This document shows, one piece after another, positions 42,221 through 52,074 of a DNA stretch of 64,000 nucleotides. The position numbers and the translations under genes are program-made. Positions within the stretch are counted from its first letter, which is position 1. Each line of letters starts with the position of its first letter. The notes beneath the pieces were generated by a model. The model saw nothing but the letters and a program-made list of their open reading frames with translations, did no database searches and was not told where the DNA came from. Source of the stretch: an uncultured Candidatus Melainabacteria bacterium (GTDB lineage: Bacteria > Cyanobacteriota > Vampirovibrionia > Gastranaerophilales > Gastranaerophilaceae); NCBI GenBank assembly GCA_949927415.1, contig CATLFB010000005.1:1-64000 (forward strand), written 5' to 3'.

Positions 42221-44260
42221 ATTAAAAAGCAGTTATTAACAATTTCAGCGATTTTGGCACTTGGCCTGACAGCACTGCCGGCACATTCTTATATGCCGCC
42301 CGAGGCAAATATTCTCTATCAGCAGGCTTGCACGCTTGAATATCAGCATAATTATAAAGAAGCAGTTGAAAAAGTTCTTGAGGCAATCAAAATAGCCGGC
42401 GAAGACGCTCTTTTGTATACCAAACTTGCAGGACTTTATTCAGACACAGACCAGTATGACAAAGCGCTTGATGCTTACAATGTTGTGGTGAAACTCCGTC
42501 CGGATGATGCTTTTGTTTATATTAGCATCGGAAATATTTACGAAACTCAGGCAAAATATATTCAGGCGTTAGAGGCTTACGAACAGGCTCTGAAAATTTT
42601 CCCGCAATACAAATACAACTACCTGAATATCGCAAACGTTCAATACCAGATGAATGATTTTGCCGGAGCCATCGAAAACTACAAAAAATTTCTTGAAACC
42701 TATTCAAATCACAAAGAAGCCCGCGAAAGCCTTGCAAATGCCTATCTTGCTTCAAACAACCCGAAACTCGCCGTTGAAGAGTACTCAAGACTTTATGCAG
42801 CGGACAATACAAATTTCAAAGACTATTCAAACTACGGACTTGCGCTTTTCCAGACAGAAGATTACGCGCGCGCTGCGGAATTTTTGGAAAAAGCAATCGA
42901 AAAAGACCCGGATAGTCTTTCTTCTCACATAAGCCTTGCGCTTTCATATCAGGAATTGGAAAAAAATGAACTTGCGCTTGGCCAGTACGAAATAGTTTTC
43001 AAACAGTCTCCGAATTTGCACTCAATCAGGTTTGATTATGCAAATCTTCTTGCAGATATGGGCAGAAACAGTGAAGCTGCCGCGCAGTATAAAATTTACT
43101 CAACAAACTTTCCAAACGATGCAAGAGCCTACAAAAATCTCGGGCTTGTTTATAAGCGCATGAACGATTTGGAAAACACAATCTTGAATTACGAAAAGGC
43201 GCTTTCGCTTGACAGTAAAGATATCAACATAAAAAAAGAACTCGCAAATTGTTATCACATGAAAAAAGATTACATTGCGGCTCTGAAATATTATGATGAA
43301 ATTCTTCAAAGTACACCAAACGATTACGACATAAAAGTTAACAAGGCAATCGCTTTGCATGCACTGGAAAAATACGAGGATGCAATTGCACTTTACCGCG
43401 AAATACTTTCGCAAAAAGACAACACGATTATTGCAAGCAATTTGACAGATGCGCTTGTTTCTCAAGGGCAAATCGATTTGGCGGCAAAAAATTACACAAA
43501 AGCGTCAGATGAATTTGAACAGGCAATTTCGCGCGGCTCAAAAGACGGGTTTGCATATTTCGGACTTGCTAAATGCTACCGCGTGAGCGGCGCAAACGAC
43601 AAGGCTGCTGAATTTTACGAAAAAGCAATTGCGCTCTTTCCGAATGAGACAGCGTTCAGCAATGAATACGCTGAATTTATCGCAGAAACCAACGCGCTTG
43701 CGCCTGTAACTCCGGCGCCTGTTGTTGAAACTCCGGATGGCAAACTCCCTTCAATCAGCCTTGAAAATGATGATGAAAATATCGTAAATGTTTCAAGCGT
43801 CAGCAAAAGTCAGGACTTGATTAAGCTGGGAGATGAAAATTATAAAAAAGACGATTATGATGCGTCTTTGAAAAATTACAAAGCCGCCCTGAAAATCAAT
43901 CCGAGCGATGAAGTGACGCTTCTCAAAATCGGCAATATCTACAAACTGAAAAATGATAACGACAAAGCACTTGATTTCTATAAAAAATCTATTTTCGTGA
44001 ACCCCGACTATACAGACGGCTGGTTTAATCTCGGACTTGTTTATGCAAACGAGAACAATATCGCAAAAAGCAAAGAATGTTTTGAAAAAGTTATAACAAT
44101 TGACCCTGAATACGCATATTCATATTACGCTCTGGCGATTGCGTATGAAAGCGATGACAACAAAGCTGATGCCGTGAAAAATTATCAGTTGTTTTTGAAA
44201 TACAACAAGGACGCCAACATGGTTAAGGTTGTAGAAGACAGGATTAACAGTCTGCAGTAA
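42221..44260 (+). CDS. Exported TPR-repeat protein with an apparent ATT start
   Basis: 679 residues if read from ATT at 42221, which has AGGAG at 42209-42213 and gives a textbook signal peptide (xKKQLLTISAILALGL, ending TALPAHS). The nearest other start, TTG at 42254, has no ribosome site and would remove the basic n-region. About 14 tetratricopeptide repeats follow (ALLYTKLAGLYSDTDQYDKAL, AFVYISIGNIYETQAKYIQAL and so on). A Pro/Val-rich break near residue 495 separates the last group of repeats. It is likely a periplasmic scaffold. The next gene overlaps it by one base (TAATG). Confidence 0.85.
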   Translation: MKKQLLTISAILALGLTALPAHSYMPPEANILYQQACTLEYQHNYKEAVEKVLEAIKIAGEDALLYTKLAGLYSDTDQYDKALDAYNVVVKLRPDDAFVYISIGNIYETQAKYIQALEAYEQALKIFPQYKYNYLNIANVQYQMNDFAGAIENYKKFLETYSNHKEARESLANAYLASNNPKLAVEEYSRLYAADNTNFKDYSNYGLALFQTEDYARAAEFLEKAIEKDPDSLSSHISLALSYQELEKNELALGQYEIVFKQSPNLHSIRFDYANLLADMGRNSEAAAQYKIYSTNFPNDARAYKNLGLVYKRMNDLENTILNYEKALSLDSKDINIKKELANCYHMKKDYIAALKYYDEILQSTPNDYDIKVNKAIALHALEKYEDAIALYREILSQKDNTIIASNLTDALVSQGQIDLAAKNYTKASDEFEQAISRGSKDGFAYFGLAKCYRVSGANDKAAEFYEKAIALFPNETAFSNEYAEFIAETNALAPVTPAPVVETPDGKLPSISLENDDENIVNVSSVSKSQDLIKLGDENYKKDDYDASLKNYKAALKINPSDEVTLLKIGNIYKLKNDNDKALDFYKKSIFVNPDYTDGWFNLGLVYANENNIAKSKECFEKVITIDPEYAYSYYALAIAYESDDNKADAVKNYQLFLKYNKDANMVKVVEDRINSLQ

Positions 44261-44670
44261 TGAAAAAGTTTTTAACTATAGCTTTTATTTTTTCGATAAT
44301 GCTTTTCACATCGGCCTGCGAGGCTGACAAACCTGGAATCCTTTTCAACAAATACCCGATTACAAAAGACACCGTGATGGGTTACGGAAACCTTTTCAAA
44401 CCAAATACGCGGATTTATTACCTTGTGCTTTTGCCTGAAAAAATCCATTCGCGATATATTTTTCTGCAGATAATCAAAAAAGACAACAGCGAAGGCCGTC
44501 TTGGTTACAAAATGTATTACGGAAAAACCGTCCGACTGAAAGATGAACAGGTTTATTATTACGATGATTATATTGTGATAAGCGAGCCGGGCGCGTATGT
44601 CATGCAGATTTATTCAAAAGACAGGCCGCAAAAGGTTTTGACCTCAGCCCAGTTTTTTGTTGGTGAATAA
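44260..44670 (+). CDS. Putative small lipoprotein
   Basis: 136 residues. N-terminal MKKFLTIAFIFSIMLFTSAC resembles a lipobox signal (Cys at 20), though the -3 residue is Thr rather than Leu. The rest is beta-rich (RIYYLVLLPEKIHSRYIFLQ, YYYDDYIVISEPGAYVMQIY). It is translationally coupled to the TPR gene (TAATG) and so probably works with it in the envelope. No family recognised. Confidence 0.75.
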   Translation: MKKFLTIAFIFSIMLFTSACEADKPGILFNKYPITKDTVMGYGNLFKPNTRIYYLVLLPEKIHSRYIFLQIIKKDNSEGRLGYKMYYGKTVRLKDEQVYYYDDYIVISEPGAYVMQIYSKDRPQKVLTSAQFFVGE

Positions 44671-44839
44671 GGTTAAACCATTTCCCCTTTTTTGTTATAA
44701 CTTTTTTTATAATCATTAAAACTTGGCAAATGTAACAAAAAGTAAAGATGGGTTTTAAATTGTCTCAAACCCTGTCATAATCTGCGGTATGGTATGGTGT
44801 GGTGCCCTATTGTCAATATTTTTCTGCAAATTCCGTTAA

Positions 44840-44968
44840 TACAAATATAAGCAATGTGTGCTTTTTTACACCTTTGATAAATATTGGTATGTGAGTGACG
44901 TTCATGATTCTGCAGGAAACCAAACGAGAGTAATTTATCGTAACCCTGACGGTAGTGTTCTGGATTAA
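44840..44968 (+). pseudogene. Remnant 3' end of a protein-coding gene
   Basis: An open frame without a start reads YKYKQCVLFYTFDKYWYVSD, then VHDSAGNQTRVIYRNPDGSV, and stops at 44968. The composition is protein-like and there is a strong hairpin downstream (45002-45032). It may be the tail of a lost gene. The rest of the 400-base gap between the lipoprotein gene and gyrA shows nothing else. Confidence 0.35.
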
Positions 44969-45001
44969 ACAACAAACAATGAATACTACGCTAAAATATC
45001 A

Positions 45002-45040
45002 AGACACAGCGGACTTAATGCCCGCTGTGTCTGTGTTTTA
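45002..45040 (+). terminator. Terminator hairpin before gyrA
   Basis: AGACACAGCGG and CCGCTGTGTCT make an 11-base stem followed by GTGTTTTATTATTTG. It lies between the plus-strand remnant and the minus-strand gyrA, so it may serve either direction. Confidence 0.65.
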
Positions 45041-45070
45041 TTATTTGCTTATTTGTTTACGTCTTAAGCG

Positions 45071-47626
45071 TTATTCTTCCTGCCCGCCGTCAAGCAATTT
45101 TGTCTGCTCTGCAGAAACATCACATGAGGATTTCGGAGCATCTCCTGAAAGCGCTGTCTCATCCTCATCCGGATTCAGAATTTTGTTCACTGAAACAACA
45201 GTATCGTTTTCAGTCAGGTTCTGCGCTCTGACACCTGTTGCCGGTCTTCCCTGACAGCTGATTGAGCCGGCATTAATTCTTGTGACAACTCCGTTTGCTG
45301 TCACCATCATAATGTCGTCGGATTCTTTCACAATTGTCAGCGCAACAAGTCTTGAAGCGGGTGATTTGAATTTAGTCGCAATCAAGCCTAAGCCGCCTCT
45401 GTTTTGGCTTCTGAATTCAGAAAGTTTTGTACGTTTTCCAAATCCGTCTGATGTCACAACAAGCAAATCAGCGTCGTAGTTTCTCGGAACAATGTCGCAG
45501 CCGACAATTGTGTCGCCTGTTCTAAGTTTCATTGAAGTTACCCCGCGGGCGCTTCTGCCAAGCGGACGTAAGTCTTCAATCGGGAATCTTATTGCCATAC
45601 CGCAGGAAGTTCCGATGATAATTTCGTCTTTTGCAGTCGCAAGTTTAACCCAGCACAAGCTGTCGCCTTCATCAAGTCCGATTGCAATGATTCCGTTGCG
45701 GCGGATGTTCGAGAAATTGTCGAGTTCAATACGTTTGATGTAGCCTTTTCTTGTCAGCATAATCAAATTCAAATCATGTGAGAAACTGCTTACAGGTACA
45801 ACTGCCGTAATTGTTTCGTCCTGTGATATCGGAAGAACGTTCACTATCGGCAAGCCTTTTGCCTGTCTGCCGCCTTCAGGGAAGTCGTAAACGTTCAGGC
45901 TGTAAACCGTTCCTTTTGATGAGAAGAACAGAACTTTGTCATGCATCATTGCGGTGAAGAAGTGCTGGATATCATCGTCTTCTTTTGTTTTAATTCCTGA
46001 TTTGCCGCGTGTTGCACGGTTCTGGCGCTCAAATGTGTCGAGAGAAATTCTCTTCAAATAGCCCTGATGTGTAATAAACACAGCCATCGGAGTGTTTGGC
46101 GTTAAATCTTCGATTGTCACTTCGCCTTGTTCCGGTAGAATTTGGGTTTTTCTGTCATCGCCGTATTTTTCTTTGTCTTCAAGAAGTTCTGTTTTGATGA
46201 TGTCAAGAATTTTCTGGCGGCTTGCAAGAATTTCTTCGTATTCAGCGATTTTCTTCAACAATTCGTCGTATTCAGCTTTAACTTTATCCTGTTCCAATCC
46301 TGTCAATCGGCGCAATTGCATTTCCAAAATTGCGTTTGACTGGTCAACGTCAAGCCCGAAACGGCTCATCAAACCGTTTCTTGCATCATCTGTTGTTTTT
46401 GAACTCTTGATAAGTTCGATTACTTCATCAATCGAGCCTAATGCAATAATCAAACCTGCCAAAATATGCGCTCTGACTTTTGCTTTTTTGAGGAAGAAAA
46501 TTGTTCTGCGGGTAACGATTTCAACCCTGTGTTCTACGAATTCGTCCAAAACCTGTTTCAAATTCAACAATCTCGGCTGTTTGCCGCATAACGCAAGCAT
46601 ATTCACGCCGAAAGTAGTTGCAAGCTGTGTATATTTAAACAAATTGTTTTTAACAACATCGGGTTTCGCATCGCGTTTAAGTTCAATAACGATTCTCATA
46701 CCTTCGCGGTCGGATTCGTCGCGGATGTCTGAGATGCCTGTAATTCTCTGTTCTTTAACAAGGTCTGCAATTTTTTCAATAAGCATTGACTTGTTAACCT
46801 GATACGGAATTTCTGTAACAACAATTGCGGTACGAGCTTGTCTGCCGCCGCCGCCTGCGATTTCTTCAATCGTTGCAACTGCGGACATTTTTATTGAGCC
46901 GCGGCCTGTTTCGTAAGCCTGTTTAATATCGCTCAATCCGATAATAGTTGCGGCAGTCGGGAAGTCAGGCCCTTTGATGTGTTCCATAAGTTCTGCAATT
47001 GTGATATCCGGGTTGTTTATAAGCGCGATTGTTCCGTCAACGATTTCGCAAACGTTATGAGGCGGAACGTTTGTCGCCATACCGACCGCAATACCTGAAA
47101 CGCCGTTCAATAATAGCATCGGAAGTCTTACCGGAAGAACGGAAGGTTCTTGCAGGGAGCCGTCAAAGTTCGGTTCAAATTCAACGGTTTCGCAGTCAAT
47201 ATCAGCAAGCATTGACTGTGTAATCTTGTGCATACGCGCTTCTGTATACCTCATTGCCGCCGCACCGTCGCCATCGACTGAGCCGAAGTTTCCATGGCCG
47301 TCAACTGTCAAATATCTTGTTGAAAAGTCTTGAGCCATACGTACCAGAGCTTCATAAACGGCGCTGTCGCCATGCGGGTGGTATTTACCGAGAACTTCAC
47401 CAACAATACGCGCGCATTTCTTAAACGGTTTGTCCGGAGTCATTCCGAGTTCGTTCATCGCGTATAAAATTCTTCTGTGAACAGGTTTTAAACCGTCGCG
47501 AACATCAGGCAGTGCACGTCCTACAATTACACTCATCGCATAATCAATATATGAACGCTTCATCTCTTCTCTAATATTAACCGGTACGATTTTGCCGTCT
47601 GCAAACATGTTTTGCTGGTTACTCAT
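45071..47626 (-). CDS. gyrA: DNA gyrase subunit A
   Basis: 851 residues. [41 protein letters not shown] opens the cleavage domain. The catalytic Tyr lies in [14 protein letters not shown], and the quinolone region reads [18 protein letters not shown]. Six beta-pinwheel blades follow (each with a QxRGGKG-like element, for example [18 protein letters not shown] and RGGLGLIA), with an acidic tail. The ATG at 47626 follows GGGAGAGAAAAGA. A ParC identity is less likely because the GyrA box is recognisable ([10 protein letters not shown]). Confidence 0.93.
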   Translation of the reverse strand: MSNQQNMFADGKIVPVNIREEMKRSYIDYAMSVIVGRALPDVRDGLKPVHRRILYAMNELGMTPDKPFKKCARIVGEVLGKYHPHGDSAVYEALVRMAQDFSTRYLTVDGHGNFGSVDGDGAAAMRYTEARMHKITQSMLADIDCETVEFEPNFDGSLQEPSVLPVRLPMLLLNGVSGIAVGMATNVPPHNVCEIVDGTIALINNPDITIAELMEHIKGPDFPTAATIIGLSDIKQAYETGRGSIKMSAVATIEEIAGGGGRQARTAIVVTEIPYQVNKSMLIEKIADLVKEQRITGISDIRDESDREGMRIVIELKRDAKPDVVKNNLFKYTQLATTFGVNMLALCGKQPRLLNLKQVLDEFVEHRVEIVTRRTIFFLKKAKVRAHILAGLIIALGSIDEVIELIKSSKTTDDARNGLMSRFGLDVDQSNAILEMQLRRLTGLEQDKVKAEYDELLKKIAEYEEILASRQKILDIIKTELLEDKEKYGDDRKTQILPEQGEVTIEDLTPNTPMAVFITHQGYLKRISLDTFERQNRATRGKSGIKTKEDDDIQHFFTAMMHDKVLFFSSKGTVYSLNVYDFPEGGRQAKGLPIVNVLPISQDETITAVVPVSSFSHDLNLIMLTRKGYIKRIELDNFSNIRRNGIIAIGLDEGDSLCWVKLATAKDEIIIGTSCGMAIRFPIEDLRPLGRSARGVTSMKLRTGDTIVGCDIVPRNYDADLLVVTSDGFGKRTKLSEFRSQNRGGLGLIATKFKSPASRLVALTIVKESDDIMMVTANGVVTRINAGSISCQGRPATGVRAQNLTENDTVVSVNKILNPDEDETALSGDAPKSSCDVSAEQTKLLDGGQEE

Positions 47627-47730
47627 TCTTTTCTCTCCCATGATAAGTCTTATGTATAACAAGATTCTAGCACAATATTGGCCAGTTGGCTAATAGTTTA
47701 TTTAAAACTTTACAAAGGGTTAAGCCTGCG

Positions 47731-48159
47731 TTATTTTATTTTGAAAATTTTCAGCGCTGCAAACCTGATTATTGCGGCCGCAACAGCACCTGAGGCAAAA
47801 TAAATTCCGAGGATAGCAAGGGCTTCTGAGGGGTTATTTCGATAAGATTGCATAATTTCGAAAATCATATAGCCGGAAACAAAAGCGTACCCTGTGATTA
47901 AAATCCATTCTGCCGAAATCAGAAATTTATTGTTAAATCTTGAAGGCGGCAATTGTTTTTTGAAGATTAAATCAAGCGCCAGAAGAACACCCCCGCACAT
48001 TCCGGACGCCGGCAGAATGAGAAGTTCCATCGGAAGTAAAACGCCGTAAGCCCAAATTTCGCTCTTGGAAAATATTTCCAGAAATGAAAGAAGCGCCACG
48101 GATGCTGTGAAAATTCCGGCTAAAAGAGCGTATCTATAAGTTATCGTATTTCTGAACAT
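47731..48159 (-). CDS. Four-helix integral membrane protein
   Basis: 142 residues with four hydrophobic segments (YALLAGIFTASVALLSFLEI, LLILPASGMCGGVLLALDL, ILITGYAFVSGYMIFEI, ILGIYFASGAVAAAIIRFA). Last gene of the operon driven from the MarR-type promoter at 48871. Its ATG lies inside the end of the 47-residue gene upstream. No family recognised. Confidence 0.7.
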   Translation of the reverse strand: MFRNTITYRYALLAGIFTASVALLSFLEIFSKSEIWAYGVLLPMELLILPASGMCGGVLLALDLIFKKQLPPSRFNNKFLISAEWILITGYAFVSGYMIFEIMQSYRNNPSEALAILGIYFASGAVAAAIIRFAALKIFKIK

Positions 48160-48284
48160 AAAAACATCTCCCTGACCCGTTCAAATACTATCACAAACAT
48201 TGAAAGCACTGCGGCTCCTGCCGGAATCAAAACAAGCGCTGTGCCGAAAAGTCCGATTATGATTTTAAGTGAGAACTCCAACAT
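48141..48284 (-). CDS. 47-residue membrane peptide
   Basis: ATG at 48284 with AAAAAAGGAGTTTTCA ahead of it. One strong transmembrane segment (IIIGLFGTALVLIPAGAAVL) and a charged tail. The last 19 bases overlap the next gene, so the two are translationally coupled. Confidence 0.7.
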   Translation of the reverse strand: MLEFSLKIIIGLFGTALVLIPAGAAVLSMFVIVFERVREMFLCSEIR

Positions 48285-48328
48285 TGAAAACTCCTTTTTT
48301 ATTTAAAGATATCAAGATTTAAAGTAAA

Positions 48329-48694
48329 TTAGCCCAATTTTATACCAAATTCCAGTATAAACAAATAAATCATATACAACGTCTGTAATATGTATAAACC
48401 GGCAAATAAAATTTCTGTAATTAATCGTGGTTTTCCGATAGGTGATGCCGGTGTGAAATCTTTGCGTTTGCAAAAATCCCGTATTGCAATAATCAGCCAA
48501 ACTATTGTCAGCAACGCAGAAATCATCATATAAGGTATAAGAATCATTAACGGCAAAAGTCCGTAATTAGAAGGGATTATTCCGGTTCCGCATAACGCTG
48601 ATAGGAGTAAAATGACAAGTGCTGTCAGCACTCCAAAGCCTCCCATTATGACGGCAAATTTCCATGATGATGTGTTTCTGATTTTGTTAAACAT
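48329..48694 (-). CDS. Integral membrane protein
   Basis: 121 residues with three or four hydrophobic segments (FAVIMGGFGVLTALVILLLS, LPLMILIPYMMISALLTIVW, ITEILFAGLYILQTLYMIYL). AAAAAGGAGTTATAT is the ribosome site. First gene after the operator-bearing promoter at 48871-48899. N-terminus (MFNKIRNTSSWKFAVI) resembles that of the 142-residue protein downstream, so they may be distant paralogues. Possibly a transport or immunity function; unproven. Confidence 0.7.
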   Translation of the reverse strand: MFNKIRNTSSWKFAVIMGGFGVLTALVILLLSALCGTGIIPSNYGLLPLMILIPYMMISALLTIVWLIIAIRDFCKRKDFTPASPIGKPRLITEILFAGLYILQTLYMIYLFILEFGIKLG

Positions 48695-48870
48695 ATAACT
48701 CCTTTTTGTTTAGTTTTGTCTAAATTCTGCCCTCGCTTTTGGTCGGAAGCTTGCGGGCAAAATTCCCGTAAGCTGCGGCTTTTTGAACGTATGCCTTCTG
48801 GATTTTACGCTCCGGGGCTTTGTCTTTACCTGTTTTTTCGCTCTAGCGGCGTCCAAAAACTTATATAATT

Positions 48871-48899
48871 AGTTTACCATTCAACTATTAACTATTCAA
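48871..48899 (-). promoter_or_regulatory. Promoter with MarR-type operator ahead of the membrane-protein operon
   Basis: On the minus strand TTGAAT (48899-48894), 17-base spacer, TAAACT (48876-48871). The spacer holds AGTTAATAGTTGAATGG, and the upstream flank is CATAATACTTGAATAGTT. The same ACTTGAAT/C-ATAGTT arrangement is found at the marR promoter. The leader to 48694 is about 170 bases and holds no convincing gene. Confidence 0.6.
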
Positions 48900-48922
48900 G
48901 TATTATGATGAAAACTTTTACA

Positions 48923-49384
48923 TTATTTAATATTAGTTAACCAGTCAACTAAAACACTTTCCACGTAATCTGCGTCCACCGCCGCTATTTTAGACATAAT
49001 CGATTTGTTGGTTTTTAAATATTTCGGCCAGATTTTATCAAGAATCTTTGAGCCGGAATCCGTTATTCTGATTAACTTCACGCGCCTGTCGTCTTTTTTT
49101 GTGCTGCGCGTAATCAGGCCGTCTTTTTCAAGTTTGTCAAGAAGTTTTGTAATGTTTGAGGCTGTGACAAGAAGTCTTTTGCTGATTTCATTCTGCTGAA
49201 TTCCGTCATATCCTCCGATGTGTTTGATAATCATTAAGATGTTGAATTTAGAAATATTCAAGCCGTGAGAAGAGAGAACTTCGTCAAGTTTTGAATTGAT
49301 TTTTCCCCACAAAAGTCCGATTGTGTGGATTAATTTTGTGTTTTTGTCTTGCCCATCAAAATAAATTTCAAGATTTTTTTCCAT
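48923..49384 (-). CDS. MarR-family transcriptional regulator
   Basis: 153 residues with the winged helix of MarR: LNISKFNILMIIKHIGG, QNEISKRLLVTASNITKLLDKLEKDGLI, STKKDDRRVKLIRITDSG (wing). AAGGAGTTTAAATT is the ribosome site. Its own promoter and the promoter of the downstream membrane genes share a repeated motif, so it probably represses itself and that operon. Confidence 0.92.
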   Translation of the reverse strand: MEKNLEIYFDGQDKNTKLIHTIGLLWGKINSKLDEVLSSHGLNISKFNILMIIKHIGGYDGIQQNEISKRLLVTASNITKLLDKLEKDGLITRSTKKDDRRVKLIRITDSGSKILDKIWPKYLKTNKSIMSKIAAVDADYVESVLVDWLTNIK

Positions 49385-49404
49385 AATTTAAACTCCTTGA
49401 AATT

Positions 49405-49433
49405 ATTTTAGCACTAAACTATTGAATGTTCAA
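49405..49433 (-). promoter_or_regulatory. marR promoter/operator
   Basis: On the minus strand TTGAAC (49433-49428), 17-base spacer ATTCAATAGTTTAGTGC, TAAAAT (49410-49405). The flank CATAATACTTGAA is identical to that of the second promoter. ACATTCAATAGTTT resembles a MarR half-site pair. Confidence 0.65.
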
Positions 49434-49507
49434 GTATTATGAAGATTCTTGATGAAAAGCCGGATTTTGGCAAAGATTTAGCACAAAAATTTTTGAGTAT
49501 TATTCAG

Positions 49508-49553
49508 GAAGAAAAATGAGGCCGCTCCACCTGAGCGCATGGCGATGCGCATT
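49508..49553. repeat. Large imperfect hairpin between marR and proB
   Basis: GAAGAAAAATG pairs with CATTTTTCTTC over 11 bases, and an inner GCGCA/TGCGC stem lies between. This is the only structure in the 284-base divergent gap apart from the marR and proB promoters. Confidence 0.55.
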
Positions 49554-49668
49554 TTTCTTCGCGCCTTTTGCCATTTTATATTTTTTTGCTTTTATCAATA
49601 AAAATTTTAATATAAAAAATTATTGAATACGGCTGATAAAATATTTTTTTACATGTTATAATCAGCCT

Positions 49669-50811
49669 ATGGATAGAAAAGAATTTGTAAACGCAAAACG
49701 TATTGTTGTTAAATTAGGAACAAATATTTTAAGAAATGACGAGGGCTATGTATCTTTGCCGCGAGTATTTTCGTTCATCGAAGATATGGCCTCACTTGTC
49801 AAATCCGGAAAAGAAGTTATCGTAATAACTTCCGGCGCGGTTGGTTTGGGCCGCAAAAGACTCGGGCTGGAAGGTACAACCGGCACAGCTCTTAAACAGG
49901 CATGCGCGGCAATCGGGCAGGGCAAACTGATGTCGATTTATGAAAGCGGATTTGATACCTACGGACTTGTCGCAGCCCAAATCCTTCTGACTGAAGATGA
50001 TTTTGCGATTCGTACACGTTATTTGAGTCTTAGAACAACTTTAAATAAACTTCTTGAACTCGGCGCAATCCCTGTAATCAATCAGAACGACACTGTTTCA
50101 AATATTGAAGTTGACCCCAGATATGAACACATGCAGGTTTGTTTCTCGGATAATGACAAACTCTCTGCGCTTGTGGCAAGTGAACTTGATGCTGATTTGC
50201 TTTTGATTTTGTCTGATGTAAACGGACTTTATGACAAAAACCCGAAAGACAATCCTGATGCAAAAATAATTCCTGTAGTAGAAGAAGTAACAGATGAGGT
50301 TATGGCGCTTGGAACTGACGCATCAGAAGGAGGCCGCGGCGGCATGAGAACAAAACTTACGGCCGCAAGACAGGTTACGCGCTTTGGCGGAAAAGTTCTA
50401 ATCGCAAACGGCAAAATCCCTTATATTATCAGCAAAATCTTTGCCGGCGAAGATTTTGGAACAATGTTTCTGCCAAAAAATGAAGGCCTCTCTGACAAAA
50501 AACGCTGGATTGGATACGCCACAAATATTATCGGAAAAATCAAGGTTAACCATGGCGCCAAAAAAGCCCTTGTCGAAAAAGAAAAAAGCCTTCTTCCAAT
50601 CGGCGTCATTGACGTAATCCATGATTTCAACAAGGGTGATGTTATCTCAATTGTAGATGAAGACGACAATGAATTTGCGCGCGGGATCGTAAACTACGAT
50701 TCTGCGGCCTGCCGCAAGGTGATTGGAAGCCATTCTGATAACATAATTAAAATTCTTGGCTTTAAAAATTACGACGCGATAATCACGCGCGACAATATCA
50801 CGATTTTGTAA
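49669..50811 (+). CDS. proB: Glutamate 5-kinase
   Basis: 380 residues. Amino acid kinase domain (KRIVVKLGTNILR, VITSGAVGLGRKRLG, VINQNDTVS, FSDNDKLSALVASELDADLLLILSDVNGLY, GRGGMRTKLTAA) followed by a PUA domain (about 285-375). First step of proline synthesis. TATAAT lies six bases before the ATG with no Shine-Dalgarno, so the message is probably leaderless. proA follows after nine bases. Confidence 0.95.
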   Translation: MDRKEFVNAKRIVVKLGTNILRNDEGYVSLPRVFSFIEDMASLVKSGKEVIVITSGAVGLGRKRLGLEGTTGTALKQACAAIGQGKLMSIYESGFDTYGLVAAQILLTEDDFAIRTRYLSLRTTLNKLLELGAIPVINQNDTVSNIEVDPRYEHMQVCFSDNDKLSALVASELDADLLLILSDVNGLYDKNPKDNPDAKIIPVVEEVTDEVMALGTDASEGGRGGMRTKLTAARQVTRFGGKVLIANGKIPYIISKIFAGEDFGTMFLPKNEGLSDKKRWIGYATNIIGKIKVNHGAKKALVEKEKSLLPIGVIDVIHDFNKGDVISIVDEDDNEFARGIVNYDSAACRKVIGSHSDNIIKILGFKNYDAIITRDNITIL

Positions 50812-50820
50812 GGAGTTCTT

Positions 50821-52074
50821 ATGGATTTTATTCAAATTGCAAAACAGGCAAAAGAAGCGTCGCTATTGACTGCCGCATTGCCGGAAAATATTAAAAATAC
50901 AGCCTTAAATGCTATGGCTGATGCGATTGAGAAGGCCAAAGCAGAAATTTTTGCCGCTAATAAAAAAGACTTGGAGGCTGCAGCGCCGCTTGTAGAATCC
51001 GGCGAACTTTCAAAATCCACTTTTAACCGCCTTAAACTCGACGATAACAAAATGCACGATATGATTGCCGGAATTCGCGATATCGTAAAACTTCCGGATC
51101 CTGTTAATAAAAAACTTCTGGTCAGAGAACTTGACGAAAATTTGACGCTTTATAAAGTTTCCTGCCCGATTGGTGTTTTGGGAATAATTTTTGAGGCGCG
51201 GCCTGATGTGATTTCGCAGATTTCTTCGCTTGCAATAAAATCTTCCAACGCGGTTATTTTAAAAGGCGGAAAAGAAACAACAAACACAAACCGCGAGATT
51301 TTGCGCATAATAAATTCTGCGCTTGAAAGTGTGGAAGGGTTCCCGAAAAACGTTGTCCAACAGGTGTTTACGCGAGATGATGTTGCGGAAATGCTCAAAT
51401 GCGACGGGTATATAAATTTAATAATCCCGCGCGGCGGAAACAGTTTGGTGAAATTTATAAAAGAAAATACAAAAATTCCGGTTCTCGGGCATGCTGACGG
51501 GATTTGCCACATTTTTGTCGACAAATCAGCGGACTTGATTACTGCACAAAAAATTATAATTGATGCAAAAACTCAATATCCAAGCGCTTGCAACAGTGTT
51601 GAAACGCTTTTGATACACGAAAGTTTTCCGTATCATGATGAACTTCTTGCGGCTCTGCAATTGGAAGAAATCAAATTAATTGACAATCCTGAAAGCTGGG
51701 CGCATGAGTACGGTGACAAAATTCTTGCCTTCAAAACGGTTGCGGATGTGGAAGAAGCGATTGAACATATAAACAAATACGGTTCAGGCCACACGGATTG
51801 CATAGTGACAACAGATGTTGAATGCGCGGAAAATTTTATGAATAAAGTGGATTCGGCGGGAGTTTATTTTAACGTGTCTACAAGATTTGCGGACGGATTC
51901 CGTTATGGTTTCGGGGCGGAAGTCGGAATTTCGACTAACAAAACCCATGCGAGGGGTCCTGTCGGGCTTGAAGGGCTTACGATTTACAAATACAAGCTTA
52001 TCGGAGAAGGCCAGATTGTTGCGGATTACGCAGAAGGCCGAAAACAGTTCCATCACAAGGTGCTACGCACGTAG
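50821..52074 (+). CDS. proA: Gamma-glutamyl phosphate reductase
   Basis: 417 residues, aldehyde-dehydrogenase fold: PIGVLGIIFEARPDVISQI, AVILKGGKET, the catalytic Cys in YPSACNSVETLLI, and GFGAEVGISTNKTHARGPVGLEGLT. Forms the proBA operon (AAGGAGTTCTT before the ATG). Its last four codons and stop (VLRT, TAG) are the first bases of an R1 repeat inserted at the very end of the gene. Confidence 0.95.
   Translation: MDFIQIAKQAKEASLLTAALPENIKNTALNAMADAIEKAKAEIFAANKKDLEAAAPLVESGELSKSTFNRLKLDDNKMHDMIAGIRDIVKLPDPVNKKLLVRELDENLTLYKVSCPIGVLGIIFEARPDVISQISSLAIKSSNAVILKGGKETTNTNREILRIINSALESVEGFPKNVVQQVFTRDDVAEMLKCDGYINLIIPRGGNSLVKFIKENTKIPVLGHADGICHIFVDKSADLITAQKIIIDAKTQYPSACNSVETLLIHESFPYHDELLAALQLEEIKLIDNPESWAHEYGDKILAFKTVADVEEAIEHINKYGSGHTDCIVTTDVECAENFMNKVDSAGVYFNVSTRFADGFRYGFGAEVGISTNKTHARGPVGLEGLTIYKYKLIGEGQIVADYAEGRKQFHHKVLRT

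Noticed and set aside
47675..47692. Near-palindrome ATTGGCCAGTTGGCTAAT ahead of gyrA as an operator
   Set aside because: Only one imperfect copy and no regulator nearby; too weak to list as a feature.
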